This document shows, in pieces, positions 30,928-43,921 of a stretch of 64,000 nt of DNA. The DNA comes from Incurvaria masculella. Its lineage: Eukaryota > Arthropoda > Insecta > Lepidoptera > Incurvariidae. A model generated the notes under the pieces. That model saw only the letters and a list, made by a program, of their open reading frames with translations. It did not search any database and had not been told where the DNA came from. The translations under genes were made by a program, and so were the position numbers. Numbering within the stretch: the first letter of the stretch is position 1; each line of letters begins with the position of its first letter. The stretch covers positions 16,262,001-16,326,000 of the forward strand of contig OX335649.1 of the NCBI GenBank assembly GCA_946894095.1, given 5' to 3'.

Positions 30928-31328
30928 GCGGCTCGTAGCCTAGTGGCGCGGGGACTGGCCTAGCGTACCAGACGCCCGGGTTCAATACCAACTTGCTCCA
31001 CTGTCTTTCAGAGTGCGATAAGTGCATTTCGTCACGAATGCGAGCTGCTCCATGATTCGGAATCCATGTAAAACTGTAGGTCCCGTTCCCCTACTAGGTG
31101 GTAGGGTTTAAGCCCGCCCGGGTTGGTACCATCGCATTGGATGAAAATATGGTCGGAGCGGCAATGAAAAATTGTCCGTGTTTTCCATCCAGTGCAATGT
31201 AGCCGTGCTCATAAAAGGAAAGTCCTGGCATGGCACCTAATTCCTTCGGTAATGTGGTGTATTGGGCTAATATCATAACGGTAGTTGTGTGGTATTAGCC
31301 ATCCATGTCAGGTCGCATAAAAAAAAAC
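30928..31328 (+). mobile_element. tRNA-derived SINE-like element
   Basis: A-box-like 'TAGCCTAGTGGCGCGGGGAC' and B-box-like 'GGGTTCAATACCAAC' spaced as in tRNA-derived heads, a body of about 330 bp ('CTACTAGGTGGTAGGGTTTA', 'GGTACCATCGCATTGGATG', 'GGCATGGCACCTAATTCCTT') and an A-run at 31318-31327. Body pieces recur at 835-973 and 57518-57790. Confidence 0.6.
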
Positions 31329-33619
31329 CCACATAGCACAACTTTAGATGGGTATATAGTTTTGTAATAGATATTGATGAATCACTATGAACAACAACAC
31401 AAAAAACTATTTTCAAACATACTTTAATTTTGCCACAATATTTGGGTCATGGCGATTACTGTGATTCCGTTTTACTTTTATTCGCAGTTAAATCATTCAT
31501 TTTAGATATGTAAGTATTACACTTCGACAGAACTGAAAACATTATTACTTTTCGCTGTGAAACATTTCATATTAACACAGGCGTTATATACTATTCGCAT
31601 ACGACGACGACAATATCTGGGGTCAACATTGTGATAACTGCACTCTCGTGTACTTACCGACCTACTCGAAGCAGATACCGAACTTCGAAAGAATACGCTC
31701 TCCAAGTTAAAAATGCGGCGAAAGCTATTTTAAAAGAGACCGCGAAAATCACCGCCTCGAAAATACTTTTAGAATTTATGATGCACTCAATATTTCCGTT
31801 GAATACCTTTGTATTGCTGAAGACTTATCTTATATGTACCTGCATTGTGGTAAGCAAGGATATTCACGCAGATATTTTCTTGACGGATCAGACGTGCCGT
31901 ACAACGTTAATACTACTACTGCGTTAGTACTGCACATTTCATATATACGCGTATTCCGGCTAAAAAACAACAAGAGGTTACCATTGTAAATAAAATGTGA
32001 TTACATTTGACGTTGAGATGCTAACTGGTAAATTTCAGTTAATTTGGCCCTTTTGATAGTTACCTGTTCACCCAGCGACTTAGGGCTGAGTGCACGTAAG
32101 GAAACAAAATCAAAATTGTGGTTAAACACGTCAATTTTTATTAACAGTATGGAAAGCAACTGAGTCAACGATGCGGTTCACTAAAAGTGACGTGTTTGAA
32201 CATTGATTCACTCAGCTGTCTCTTCCTGGGTAGCATACTTCTCTTTAGTTATTTGAATCTCATTGTTTGTGTACAGATTATCCTTCTGTGTCGATGTTTT
32301 GTCATGTACTGACTGTCCGAGTGTAAACAATCCGAAGCCCTCGTCATCCGTCTAAATCCAGAGTGCGTCCATCAACCGATCGCATTCCAGCATCATTACC
32401 CGATGAGCACTCTCGCCTCGGCGTGCCGTCGGAATGTTCTCGGAGACGTGAATGCGAGTACAATTTGTTTATCGCGTGCGAGGCGCTAAATTATAAGAAG
32501 TCGTTAGAAAACTCGAGGAATCCGCGCTACGACCGCTGCGGGAATTTCGGCTGCAGACAACGTGGGAATGTCGCTCCGTCATTTCTTTGTGTCTCGGGGG
32601 TTGACGCCGTGTCCTCGGCAATTGTTGCGATTCTCGTCCGAGGGTTTGACGAGTCGAGTTGATTCACTTCCAAAATATGATAAGGATGTCGATGTGTACT
32701 CGGCGTAGTCATAGTCACTTCCTGTATCGTCATTCAAATAAGCGCTATGTATCTATTCCGCCGTCCAACCTGAACTTTTGAATATATTACAAGACTGACG
32801 AATTCCAGGCTTGCACTATTTTCATAAAGTAATTCTTTTCACAGCTTTCTTTCTTTAATTAATGCCTCCTTGCTTCACGATTGATAACATAAATTGAAAA
32901 TTACATATGTTTTAGGCACACAGCACTAGCGGCAGAAATTGTCTTCATCACAAGCATTCATTTAATATACGGAAACATTCACAGATGTCAAGACATTTTG
33001 TATTGCTTCACATTTTTCATAGTTCTGTTCTTTTGCATGAATATTATAACACGAAACACATCGCCTGTCACGAGCGCAGTCGAAAAGATTATCCTTGTTA
33101 ATCTCGAATTCATGCAAAGGACAAAACATTGTAGGTATAACTATTCAGAAGATGATCTGGGTTTATTAGTAACAGGATATGGGTTTATTGTATTATTTTT
33201 GCCTGTTTCGGCAAATGCTTGGCACGTCGTTGGAGGCCATGTTTCTATTACATTAATTTCTTCCTAATGCTCTCGGTCTTAACTTTGGCACGCAAAAATG
33301 GATCAGTGCAAGAGATCAACGTAGATGCCATTTTCGTTGATTTTTTTTTATAAAACGAATTGAAAACATTAATATAAACACAAAACAAGCGGACGGCGTA
33401 GAATAGCGCTGGTGCTGGGTAGAATAGCGCTGAGCATGCTCCTTGGATGGGGAGCCAGGTTAGCACCAACAAGAGTAATAAGATCTCATGGCCTTACTAC
33501 TTACTTATTCCGTGGCCAAGCTCATTGATGCCGCTGCTATACTTGACGCATTGCTAAACTTTGTAAATGCAATAATACTCCAGGAACTTTAGCCTTAAAT
33601 CAGCACTTAGAAAAACATT
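31329..33619. other. Unassigned stretch
   Basis: Several ORFs of 60-99 codons (for example 32363-32662) without domains. No repeat borders recognised. Could be intron or intergenic DNA. Confidence 0.4.
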
Positions 33620-34075
33620 AAATCCGAAATGCTATTTTTTTCTCATAAACGAAGTATTTCATGTGGACGTGTGTACATTAAGTTTGCGACATTTTGGGGG
33701 GTCCGGAAGATAGAAATAAAATATGAAATATTTTTAAAAAATGATATCTCCTAAACTAATATTTAGAAACGGTAATAAAAAAAATTATATGTTAAGTCTT
33801 TTAAGGCGTAATGTAACTGTGAATTCGCAACAATTTTGTAATTACGGAAATTCATTTAAAAAAATGTTTTAACTAAAAAAAATCTATGCCGCGAACCTAA
33901 CTTGCTATTGCTATATTTCTTTCTAGAAAGCAAATTAAATTCTTTAGAAACTATACATACTATACATTTTAATTTTTTTTCTATCTTCCGGGCCCCGCTA
34001 AATGTTGCAAACTTAATGTAAGCATATGAACATGAAATTATATATTTCTGAGAAAAAAAAATTCATTTCGGATTT
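33620..34075. mobile_element. 456-bp MITE with ~100-bp TIRs
   Basis: Starts AAATCCGAAATG and ends CATTTCGGATTT. Inverted blocks continue inwards: 'ACATTAAGTTTGCGACATTT' pairs with 'AATGTTGCAAACTTAATGTA', and 'GGAAGATAGAAA' with 'TTTTCTATCTTCC'. Non-coding, AT-rich centre. Confidence 0.75.
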
Positions 34076-36739
34076 CATGTGCTTCTCAAACCGTATCTAC
34101 CCCGGTCTATAATACTCAAGAGATGAAGTAACGGCCGTGGCTGCTATAATAGCCAACATAAATGCACTTACTCAAGTTACTTGAACTCAAGTTGAAAGAA
34201 AGAGGTGGACTCCAACTGGTACCGAACCAGATCTTTTTACCCCGGGAAGCGCTGCCGAAACCGTTGATCTGGTCAAAACATGGCCACTGGTTAATTGACT
34301 AGCGACTGTTACATTTACAGCTACAATCCTGAAGCATCTTGTACCTTGCTCTACCTATCATCTTTTTCGAAGCTATGTGACGAGCCATGTTTGCTATCCA
34401 TCGAACTACATACATGATCTTGTACATCTGTAACGGTTCTAGATAGGTCAATGCGTTGATCGAAGAACTTCTTTTCGCTCTGGTGCATATAATCTTTACT
34501 GTTGGTCGGTAATTCCGATTCTACGCCATTTATGAGTCCTTATCTCGAATTCGTTATTTGCTTTAGTTGTCTGCTAATCAGACTCGCAGCTGGATAAATA
34601 CGGCTTCTCCCATATTTGTCCGATAACATCATCGGTGTCAACGACATTCCGATTGGAATTGAGTTCGTAGAGTTGAAACCTCAGAAACAGAGGGAAAAAA
34701 ATTAAGATAATCTGACGTCGCGGCACATGAGAATGAACTGCGGCATCCGCTAACGACCCTGACGACGGAGAGTGCAAACATGGCCGGTGGGTCGCATGTG
34801 AAGCAGCCGCGGCGCTCAGCCGATAGTGTCAGGGTTGGCCGCACCCGCGCGACTGCGGTGGGCTGGCTGCGAGGAATGTGCGTGCGTGGGGGAATTTTTA
34901 CAGCTCGCGATAATAGTGTTGGCGCACTTCGACAGATAAACGATCGCCGCGCCTCTAGTGACAGCAATCATTGATGTTAGAACTGATAGTGTTATAGCGA
35001 CTCGTTGATTAGTATTTTCTCTTTGCTCTAAATATGTTCTCATTTACAATCATTATTACCTAACCAGTTACAATCCATCGTTATTGTCATTGCCTATATT
35101 AACTGCTTATGTCTCCGTGCATGTGTGTTGAAGCTACAGCGGTGAAGCAATATAACAATAGACTAACGGCTGCTTCGACAGGTTCTCAGGACAGATCTCT
35201 TCGGGGTAGCCATTTATTCTTCGTATAACGCCTCCTTCTTCTTGCGCCTCATTGCAGGCCTTTTATTATGCGGGTTCTTCTTCACTGTGTGGATACGGCA
35301 ATCGTTTATGAACCAACGGTGTAGTTTGCCTACCAGAAGTTTAAATGAATTAAATTAAAATAAGATCTTCAGCGTCTCAGGACATTCCCTAAGTACCGCT
35401 TACTATACTTGTAACTTTTATCATTTCTCTTCTAACCATTCAAGTACAAACGGTATCACCCTAATCGCCACACATTGGACTTTGAACCACCTACATTTTT
35501 CCTTGCAAATTGCACTTGATATATGTGCTGGTTATTAGATTACCTAAGTAATAGGTTTTTCCGATCTTCACAAAGTGAAGAAATGTGTACCGGGACGACC
35601 GATGTTAGGTATTAAAAAGGTCTGCGGACGGACTGATCGATGCGCCCGCACCGCTGCAGCTGGGCTGACCCCGCATGGTAAACGTTAGGTAATCGTGATC
35701 ATCTACGTGCGGCCGTCATATCGTCGCCTCCCCGTGGCCGCGTCGCGCGCGTCGCCCTGTCAACCTTGCCCGCCTTCTGCTATTTAATAGCTAAGTATAT
35801 TGTGTTGACTGCGTGCTAATGCTATGCTAATCACGCTTTATTCTACTCCTGAACTCTACGTTTTAACGCGAGGGGTATCATTATTGTGCTTATTTGCAAA
35901 TGAGTGCAAGATAACGTTAATGTCTACTCTATTTGTCGGTTGCCTCTTGATTGGAGTTGTGATTATAAAATTACATGTTTTGCCAAGAACCGCAAATAAA
36001 TATTACAAATAAAACCCAAAACTCACTCAAGTCTTAGCCTTGTTTTCACGAACTGCTGATTTATTTTAATCGACTAAAGTGCTAATTTTATTGTACTGGT
36101 ATATTTTCTTGTACAAGCTGCTATAAAGGCCCTTAATATGTAGCGTTTAAGCTAATCAGCAGAAAGTGAAAAAGGCCCTTAATGTCAATTATTAAACATT
36201 TATAACAGTGCTCGTCACTTCAACGAATCACATTTTCAAATGTTTCCTATAATTATTGTCTTACTCGTTCGTTAACATTCTAATCTTTTGCTATTTATGG
36301 TAACGCAGGCAAAAAATGTATGATTAAGTTAGGTATATACTCATAAAGACGTAGTATATGTATAATTAAATCAATTAGAGTTGGATAGCGCACCGGAGCG
36401 CAGCAGAGACGTCCGGCGCGCCGGAAGGTCAGGGGCGGAGTGTTCGGCGGAGCGCGGCGAGCCGAGACGAGTGAGGGTAGAACGAGCACGCGCTAGTCTC
36501 GGTACGTTCTAGGCAACGCGAATATGCTCATCTTGATACATAACTCCATTGTACTCACCTAGAAACAATTGCAAATTTTCTGGCTCTGGACCAAAACCAT
36601 TAAGAAAATCTTTGATCTAAACAATTGCATTGATATCCTTAAAGTTTGACCATTTTTTTTGGACTTAAACTAACTACATATACAGGTGAATTTTTCAAGC
36701 GGTTCTTTAGGGCCAAATCCGAAACTATCAGAAATAGTG
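34076..36739. other. Unassigned stretch
   Basis: Mostly AT-rich with GC-richer islands at about 34730-34870, 35630-35760 and 36370-36500. No exon with both borders was found. Confidence 0.4.
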
Positions 36740-36778
36740 AAAAACACTCAAAGAATCATGACTTCTTTGAGTGTTTTT
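36740..36778. other. Perfect 16-bp hairpin
   Basis: AAAAACACTCAAAGAA (36740-36755), 7-nt loop, exact complement at 36763-36778. Size resembles a small stem-loop RNA or the core of a decayed MITE. Confidence 0.85.
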
Positions 36779-37584
36779 AATATAAACCAAAAGTGCATTA
36801 TTACATTTATGAAAAAAAAAAATCCTAGCCTGGAATCGAAAAATAACGAACCTGTGAAGTGAAGGTACGGGGTAATGAATGAATACTCGAAAATGTCTAT
36901 ACATTGCACACATACCTTGGTGCAAATAGTTTTGTCCAATTTGTCATGTTTCCCATTTAAAATAGTAGGAGCTGTTTAATATATGATAGTAGTACATACA
37001 TAGGTACCTACAGGGATTATAAAAAATATTTCTTATGGTCGTTAATTTTTCTCGTGGAGTCGTAGACCATAAGACTAAGAAATCAAACATAATATTAAAT
37101 CTAAAACCCCTTTCCAATGCCATTTTCGTACCCTCCTTCAAGAGCGTTAAAAACGTTTTGTCTTAGAATTGCCATAGAATTATTCCATGGTGCGACAGGA
37201 CGAATTGCCTGACGCGCCTCTGCACGGGCATTGTTTGCCTTCGCAGCACGCTTATTGTGTTTAGGATTCTCATCGTTCTCAACAAATAGGTCCCGTTTGT
37301 CGGTGTAGGCACGATAGAGCGGTTGCCGCAGACGCTAATGTCGAGAATGTGGTGCGGAATCTGGCAGTCGCATTGTAATTTGTGTTCACACGACGCGGAC
37401 GCGGTCGCACGGCCGTAACCGCGCCGCCTCCGCGCGCCCCAACCGCCTAACCCGCGCGGAGACGGCACTGCGGAACGGCGGCACTGAAGCTGTGGTACTG
37501 TGGATGTTTTTCGTTGGAAACAAAAGTTAAACGGTTACCGACTAACGGCTAAATATACGAGCAAATAGTTTGATCGTGGACCTC
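36779..37584. other. Unassigned stretch with GC-rich end
   Basis: GC-rich at about 37310-37480 with ORFs on both strands driven by composition. No borders support an exon. Confidence 0.35.
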
Positions 37585-37760
37585 CTAGGCTGAGATAAAT
37601 AGTCGTAACATAAACTAAGACTAAAGAAAAGTACTACTTTGTGACGTCACTTTGCATTACTTTGAAGACTTCCTCCATACAAAATGTGTCAAAGTGACGT
37701 CACAAAGTACTACTTTCCGTTAGTCTTAGTTTCTGATACGACTATTTATCTCAGCCCTAG
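37585..37760. mobile_element. 176-bp MITE, CTAGGCTGAGATAAATAG ends
   Basis: Left CTAGGCTGAGATAAATAGTC pairs with right 'GACTATTTATCTCAGCCCTAG' (one extra base). Arms continue through 'AAACTAAGACTAA' and 'GTACTACTTTGTGACGTCAC' and cover almost the entire element, so it folds as a near-complete hairpin. Confidence 0.8.
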
Positions 37761-38100
37761 TCTTCGCGCCACATAGAGAAACATACAGTTTTAGTTTCCG
37801 GATAAGAATGGCTATAATAATAATGTTGCTACCAAGAACGAAGAAGTGTACTTTAGATGTTCATGTTTCGCTATCAGTACCAGCGTCGTCGTCGCCATAA
37901 TCGATTATGTAGAGTTCACAAAGGTATGCAGAAAATAAGTACAACATTTAAGGATTATAAATATTTTATCATTCTTCACATTTTACATAATTATGTTGTT
38001 TTTGCATGATTATATGCGACAAACTTGCATTTTACATCACAGCGAGCAGCGCGCGCAACCGACATTGTTTTTCCGAGCAGAGGTAGTTCTATTCTGTCCT
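37761..38100. other. Unassigned spacer
   Basis: No feature recognised between two small inverted-repeat elements. Confidence 0.4.
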
Positions 38101-38289
38101 GGGGGTTAACCGGCGTAAGATGAAGGAAAATATGCGAGGGAATTCGATCAATTCTGAACCAATCAAAAGCGTTCATGTCATACCTTCTTCGCCCTTATTA
38201 GCTAGAATATTTGCTATTTACTTCTGATTGGTGCAGATTTTATCGAATTACCTGACATATTTGCTTACGCCTTACGCCGGTTCGGCCCC
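38101..38289. mobile_element. 189-bp MITE, GGGG..AACCGGCGTAAG ends
   Basis: Left GGGGGTTAACCGGCGTAAG and right 'CTTACGCCGGTTCGGCCCC' are inverted. Pairing continues with gaps through 'GAATTCGAT' and 'ACCAATCA' to the centre. A related end ('TTACGCCGGTTCAGGCCC') is at about 47340. Confidence 0.7.
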
Positions 38290-41200
38290 TGCTCTTCATG
38301 TTAGAGGACGGAACCAGACGGATGCTCCAGCCCGATCGCGGAAACGATAAAAGTGCAGAGATGAACGTCACTTTGACATTACACTGTCTAGAATGATTCT
38401 AAAATCAAGCAATCTCTATCTAAATTTATTAAAACTCACCTTAATTCACAATCATATGTAATTCAATTTTAAATAGCGTAGGCAGTTGTAGGTGATTCGA
38501 TGACTGACGTTTAAGTGACAGTTGATAGATCTTGTTCCGATTTGATCCGAAAAGGAGTGATTCCAAAGATTCCAAACCGTTCAAATGGTCAGCGAAAATG
38601 GCCTCGGTACAAGGAAATGTCATTCCGTTAGCGAAAACGCTCTTTCTTGCTCCATGTTGCACATAATGTCACGGAACAGTCTGCCCGAACACAACGTAAG
38701 GGTTCATTGCATGACGTTTTCCTGCTTAGGCAAATGTTCGGCACGCGGTTGCAGAGCATATCTCTTGCTAGTCGATTCCTTTTTTTAACATTCTTTGTTG
38801 AATCTATGGATTGTCATGACATGTGTATGAAGGTCCTATACAACACATTCTAAAAGCAACTTGTTATTAAGCACCAACTAAAATTTACTTTTTTATTCTT
38901 CTTATTTCTGCACCATCTGCATTGTTGATTGCAATGATCATATCATGTGTGTGCATTATGCATATTTTTTTCTCATCGTAAGCCGAGAGAGACTCAGCAG
39001 TCACTTTTCTCTTTTGCAGGTTATAAGATTAAAACAAAAACTCATTACCTTGTATTTAGGGAAAGAAACAATATTGCTTTAAACTTTGGACAGAAATAAA
39101 TCTCAAAAGGTCACACTATCATTTTATATGTGACGTTACCTGAGAAGAGAAAAAGATGTGACTGGAAATGACCCTCTTATTTTATTTCGAGATGCGTCGT
39201 CATCCCCATCGCGGGCTGTCGACCACGACCGATTCATAAGCTTAGTTCCGTTGCTGACTTTAAGTTTTTTCAACTCGATTCTTACCTGCAACCTTTTTTT
39301 GCAAGAACAGCTGTAGAAAGACTTGACCATGGCTGGCATTTTTTTAAAATACCATATTTGCGTATAGAATTCAGGTAAATTTATCACTGTTTGCTTATCG
39401 TGATTCTTTACGACCTTTTTAGTACCGCGTTTAATATAATTTCTTATCAAGCTAAAATCCATGTTTTTTTATTCCGAAACATTTTGGTCTGACAAATACA
39501 CATGCCTATATGTATGTTGTAAATAACGTAACCATGAAAATATCACGTAGTAAGTAGGTAATGTGTCGTTTATTATTTTAATCACTAGTTCAACGTCGAA
39601 GTATTTTCATGGGTTGGGATTGGTCGAGTATATCTGCCCAGTCAAAATTATTCACACGAACATGCTTGATTTATTTATTTAATTCAGTCAGTCAGTCAGC
39701 CAACGTGTTTGCGCCCACTACTGGACATACTCCTCTCCAATTTTTCTCCAGTGCTCCTGGCCCTCAGCATTAAACTTAACAAATTACGTGCACACAGAGG
39801 AATCTGGCGATTGAAGTCGTGTGCAGGGTCACTTCTAAAACTCCAGTTAACCAACGCCATCTCTCGGGTTGTGGTGATATCAGAACCCTCAACGGGATAC
39901 ACTCATTTTCCTGCGATCACGCTAGGTGGCGATGGCAGTTTTTTTATTTGAACAGACAGTTCAACCCAGAAAAATATTATTTGCTTGCATGGGCGATCAA
40001 GTAATGTTTGGTGTTCATTTTTGAATACACGTTTGAATGTTTCCTTTTGCAATAAAAAAAAAACAGATAATTGACATCATTATTTTACGTGTTTTAGAAC
40101 ATTTTGACAATAAAACATTATGAAGCAACTAACCTAGAATATTATCTTTCGTAAGTCTAGATGTGAGAAGTCCATAAAAACAGGTACGTTTGTTTGCAAA
40201 ATTCCATTTCCAGCTTTTGAGATCCGGGCGACATCTAGCAAGCGCAAAGTTCAGTAAATATTAAGCCGGAATCTAAATTTTTCGTTGCGATGGTTGTTTT
40301 AAAAAATACTAATGTGATATCACATTCCTTGTCAATACTGAAAACGAATGTTAACCATACGGGTTTCTCACACGGGGAATCGTCGAAAACAAAAAAGGCA
40401 GATCCGCTTTTATATTCGATCGAGTTAAATGATGAAGCCGTGTTGTGTTCTCAAAACCGGTTGCCCGTGGGACTCTCGCACGGTGGTGGCAGGTTGCTTC
40501 CGGTCCTCCCAAAACCGATACGATCTCTATTAATTCGCATTCTAGAAACCAAAAATTTACGTTTTTCACCCCGATTTCCAAATAATAATTCTTTTAGTTT
40601 TTATGTTTTTTTTTATTTTTTATCAATTTTTATTTTATTGGTTTCAATAACCCAATTTTTAACTTTTTTATAAGTTATGAAAACGTCCATGATTTCTACT
40701 TTTTTATAATATTTGTTGACGGACTCTTGTTACTTACCTAACTACATATTTTTTAATACTTTTACTTCTAATATTATCAATCCATATTTATAGAGTACTA
40801 GGAATGTAACTTTTCTAACCCGCTTCTTTCTGATGGATTGCATTTATGTTGTTTTTGTAGGGCTCATTTTGTGTTCTATTCCTTCTTGTGATTAATCCTT
40901 TTTGAGGTTCCCAGTATCGTTTATGTCATACAACTGCCAATGTTGATTAGTATTTAATGTTTGGACGTTGATTTGATATGTGCGTTTTTTTTTTCACAAG
41001 GTTTCGTCTAAACATTTTTCCATTTGAATCGTATTGATTTATTTGTGACTGTGGTTTTTCAGAAAGTATGCAAAGAATTACGACCCCTTCCGGCCACCAT
41101 GTATGGGTATACCGTTCAAGGAACTTGAAGCTGCATGTAGTATAATGTATCGTGCATGGCGGTTATCATTTGCATGACACAAGAAGCCAAAATCTGCTCC

Positions 41201-41594
41201 TTGGCATGACAAGTCTACTTGTAGAAAATATATAATTTTCCCAATCTGCCGATTTGATCTACCTTGCAGCGTCATGCATACACGTGTACGTGCGAATGAA
41301 CGTTTATTAATTCGTAAAAAAATACTGTCATCTATTGGAGTAACTTCTATATAAGATTCTTGTAGTAGTAAATACTAACTTCTGTCACCAAATTTATGTG
41401 TATTTTAAATAACCGATTTTATATCGCTCCTACGACGTACCTACGATGTTTTTTTTTTCTTTTTCTTATTTCTCAAGCATCGGCGTCCGTTATTGGTTCA
41501 ACTGGCAAGCATCTTGCAAACTTAACGGTCAATTGATCTGGTGTGATCTATATGGACGAACTAAGAACTGGATCAACTGGAAACTGAAGGTTCA
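38290..41594. other. Unassigned stretch
   Basis: AT-rich. The ORFs at 38585, 39136 and 40290 have no domain and unconvincing composition. A CAGT run at 39687-39702 precedes a GC-richer repeat-like piece to about 39935. Confidence 0.4.
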
Positions 41595-41627
41595 CTTGAT
41601 TGTGTATATATTGCCTACACAATCAAG
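41595..41627. other. Perfect 12-bp hairpin
   Basis: CTTGATTGTGTA (41595-41606), 9-nt loop, TACACAATCAAG (41616-41627). Confidence 0.75.
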
Positions 41628-41781
41628 CATATCTGCCACTGAAAATCCGTAACATTTTCCCGACGCGTCATTAGTCACCTACTAGTAAATGTAACAATGC
41701 AAATAGCACATGTTACGAAATGCACTCACGCTCCATTGTGCATGGGCGATACGCTGCTTGCGGTTTCCGTGTCGTTGTATC

Positions 41782-42040
41782 GTCCAGGAAATGGAGGCAT
41801 CCTGCCGCGCTGCGCTGCCGACTAGGAAGGCGGATGTTGGTCCACTTGACCGGTGACTTGACCAACGACGACGCGACGAACGCGACGAGACGCCGCACTA
41901 TGGGACCATTTTCGGCTGCCATAGTATTAGGACCACCTGCGCTGTAACGTTCGGAGACAGCCCGCTCAACGGCTGCCCGTGCCGAATACACTGTTTCAGT
42001 TGGCCCAATTTTGGGCCATTTGTAAAATGAGGCCATTCAA
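41782..42040 (+). repeat. Tandem duplication, copy 1
   Basis: Starts GTCCAGGAAATGGAGGCATC and ends near GGCCATTCAAATTGA. Matches 42109-42354 in the same orientation with substitutions and small gaps. On the minus strand copy 1 is open for 108 codons ('WTNIRLPSRQRSAAGCLHFL'); copy 2 does not keep that frame, so coding is doubtful. Confidence 0.8.
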
Positions 42041-42108
42041 ATTGATAACCACATTCACAAGTTTGGATACATTCACATAAGCGTAGATAAACTCCTCATG
42101 TGCACCTG

Positions 42109-42354
42109 GTCCAGGAAATGGAGGCATCCTGCCGCGCTGCGTAGCCGACTAGCAAGGTGGATGTTAGTCCACTTGACCGGTGACTTGACCCACGACGACG
42201 AGACGCCGCACTATGGGACCATCTTCGGCTCCCATAGTATTCTTCCATAGTATAGCAGTCTTCTGTTTCCTTCGGAGAGAGCCCGCTCAACGGGTGTCCG
42301 AATGCATTGTTTCCGTTGGCCTAATTTTGAGCCATTTGTAAAATTAGGCCATTC
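42109..42354 (+). repeat. Tandem duplication, copy 2
   Basis: Second copy, 327 bp downstream of the first start. Internal changes include loss of 'GCGACGAACGCGAC'-like bases and an altered segment near 42240-42270. Confidence 0.8.
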
Positions 42355-42521
42355 GTATAAACTATTATGGAGACACTGGATCGAATATCGGACCATGAAT
42401 TTTTATTTCCTCTTCTATTGTTCTTAGTCGTAAATAGGGCGCAGCCTACCCCTTGAGTTTGAAGGGTATCTTACAGAATTTACGTTCATGTCGTTAGATA
42501 CATCCCAGCAGCTAACTAGAC

Positions 42522-42710
42522 CAGAGCCTCTAGTCCGATGTGTCACCTAAATTGGCGTTTATGCCAAACCGATCGACTAGTATTTTCAAAGAGCGCGCGC
42601 AGTGGGCTTTAAGCGAACTAACATTTGCGAGTCTGAGTTTGATTTGACAGCTTACATATCGTCTCCGTAAACACGTTGACGTCTACGTCGACTCCGCTTC
42701 TACATTTTAT
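42522..42710 (+). mobile_element. TIR element family B, left-half copy
   Basis: Begins CAGAGCCTCTAGTC and runs through 'CACCTAAATTGGCGTTTATG', 'GCGAACTAACATTTGCGAG' and 'GTCGACTCCGC'. The right half is lost. Confidence 0.65.
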
Positions 42711-43700
42711 ATAATGTATAAAACATATTGTTTGACAATGCTACACGGTAGCGATTTTCATCAATCACCTATCCATCGAGAACGGCCACGCGGCTCTGCC
42801 CTCCGCCGCCTCCGCCGCCGTGTCGGTCGCCCCGCGCGTCCGCACACACGCGACATGGCATGCGTCGAGTTGTCACCTACGCCAAAAAATATTTTATTTA
42901 TTTAAAATACTAATTCGTCACTCTCATTCTGTGCCTTTGCCTCCGAGCGTTCTGAAAAATAAAAAATATTCAAAAAATTTCACTATTAAAAATATTAATA
43001 AGTAAATATTATCTTTAGCCAATGATTTCTGTAGCATGCTGTGTATATCGACGATCACTCTCTTAATCCCGTGCTTCTCGTGATGTTAACTGTTGCATTG
43101 TCTGACGAGGGTTAGTAGGTAGGTTTTGAATTGGAATTATGTGGTAAATCAGGCCGGGGGCTATGGAAGTGGAAATACATCACGCGAATATTTTACCTCG
43201 ATTGTGATTGTAGATGGACGCATGGAAATATTTAGAACTTACTAACATCCCTACCTTAATAAACATATGAATATGTACAGTATGGTCGACTGCGGTAGAA
43301 TTTGTTCTGACAAGCTACTGACGGGATCCCGTTTTTTTAGGTCAAGTTATTTTATCAAATAAGTACAGAAGCCTTTTATGTTATTACTATAGATTGTTAT
43401 AAGCGCATATTTAGTTTTTATTATTTCTCCAGGTCACCTTCACCAAAATATAAACTCAATAATGTTAGCAGCTCTATGTGCGCGCGTAACATACTCGTAA
43501 AGTCAAGCAAGAGAAGCTAAAATAACATCTTCTATCTTATCTCCCTAAGTAAGGGCCCCGGTGTAGTTTCTGAACTGCCGCGTAAAATAACAAAAGGCAG
43601 AATTACGTGCCAGGGCGCGCTTCTCGTTCGCATGCGAGCATGGCCTCTCTTCCGAAAATCGCACGCCTATCGGCGGCGGAGCAACTCGCGTGACCGCGCC
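42711..43700. other. Unassigned stretch
   Basis: GC-rich patch at about 42780-42860, otherwise AT-rich. No gene borders seen. Confidence 0.4.
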
Positions 43701-43792
43701 GGTTGTCCCGCCGGGCTCCCGTCCCGCCCGGGGCGCTGGTTGTTGGCCGGCCGCGTCGTGGTCGCTACCGTGCTAGCCAACGCGCAGCGCAG

Positions 43793-43921
43793 ATGAATGC
43801 TCCGTGTTATCCGGACGATCGGTATCCGAAGGATTGGTATCCGTCGGAATTAACTAGTGCGGAAACATGCGAAACATATGCCGAAGAAGAATGTAGCATT
43901 TCCATATTGGTTGATTATTTC
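43793..43921 (+). CDS. Exon candidate running into a MITE
   Basis: Within a GC-rich island, ATG at 43793 after CGCAGCGCAG opens a frame reading 'MNAPCYPDDRYPKDWYPSEL' then 'TSAETCETYAEEEC'. Composition is protein-like (Tyr/Asp/Glu-rich), unlike surrounding DNA. The frame enters family A copy 3 at its TTAA and continues to 44017. It could be a first coding exon whose donor (for example AAT|GTAGCA near 43891) lies before the insertion. Family not recognised; opposite-strand and upstream frames give no support. Confidence 0.25.
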
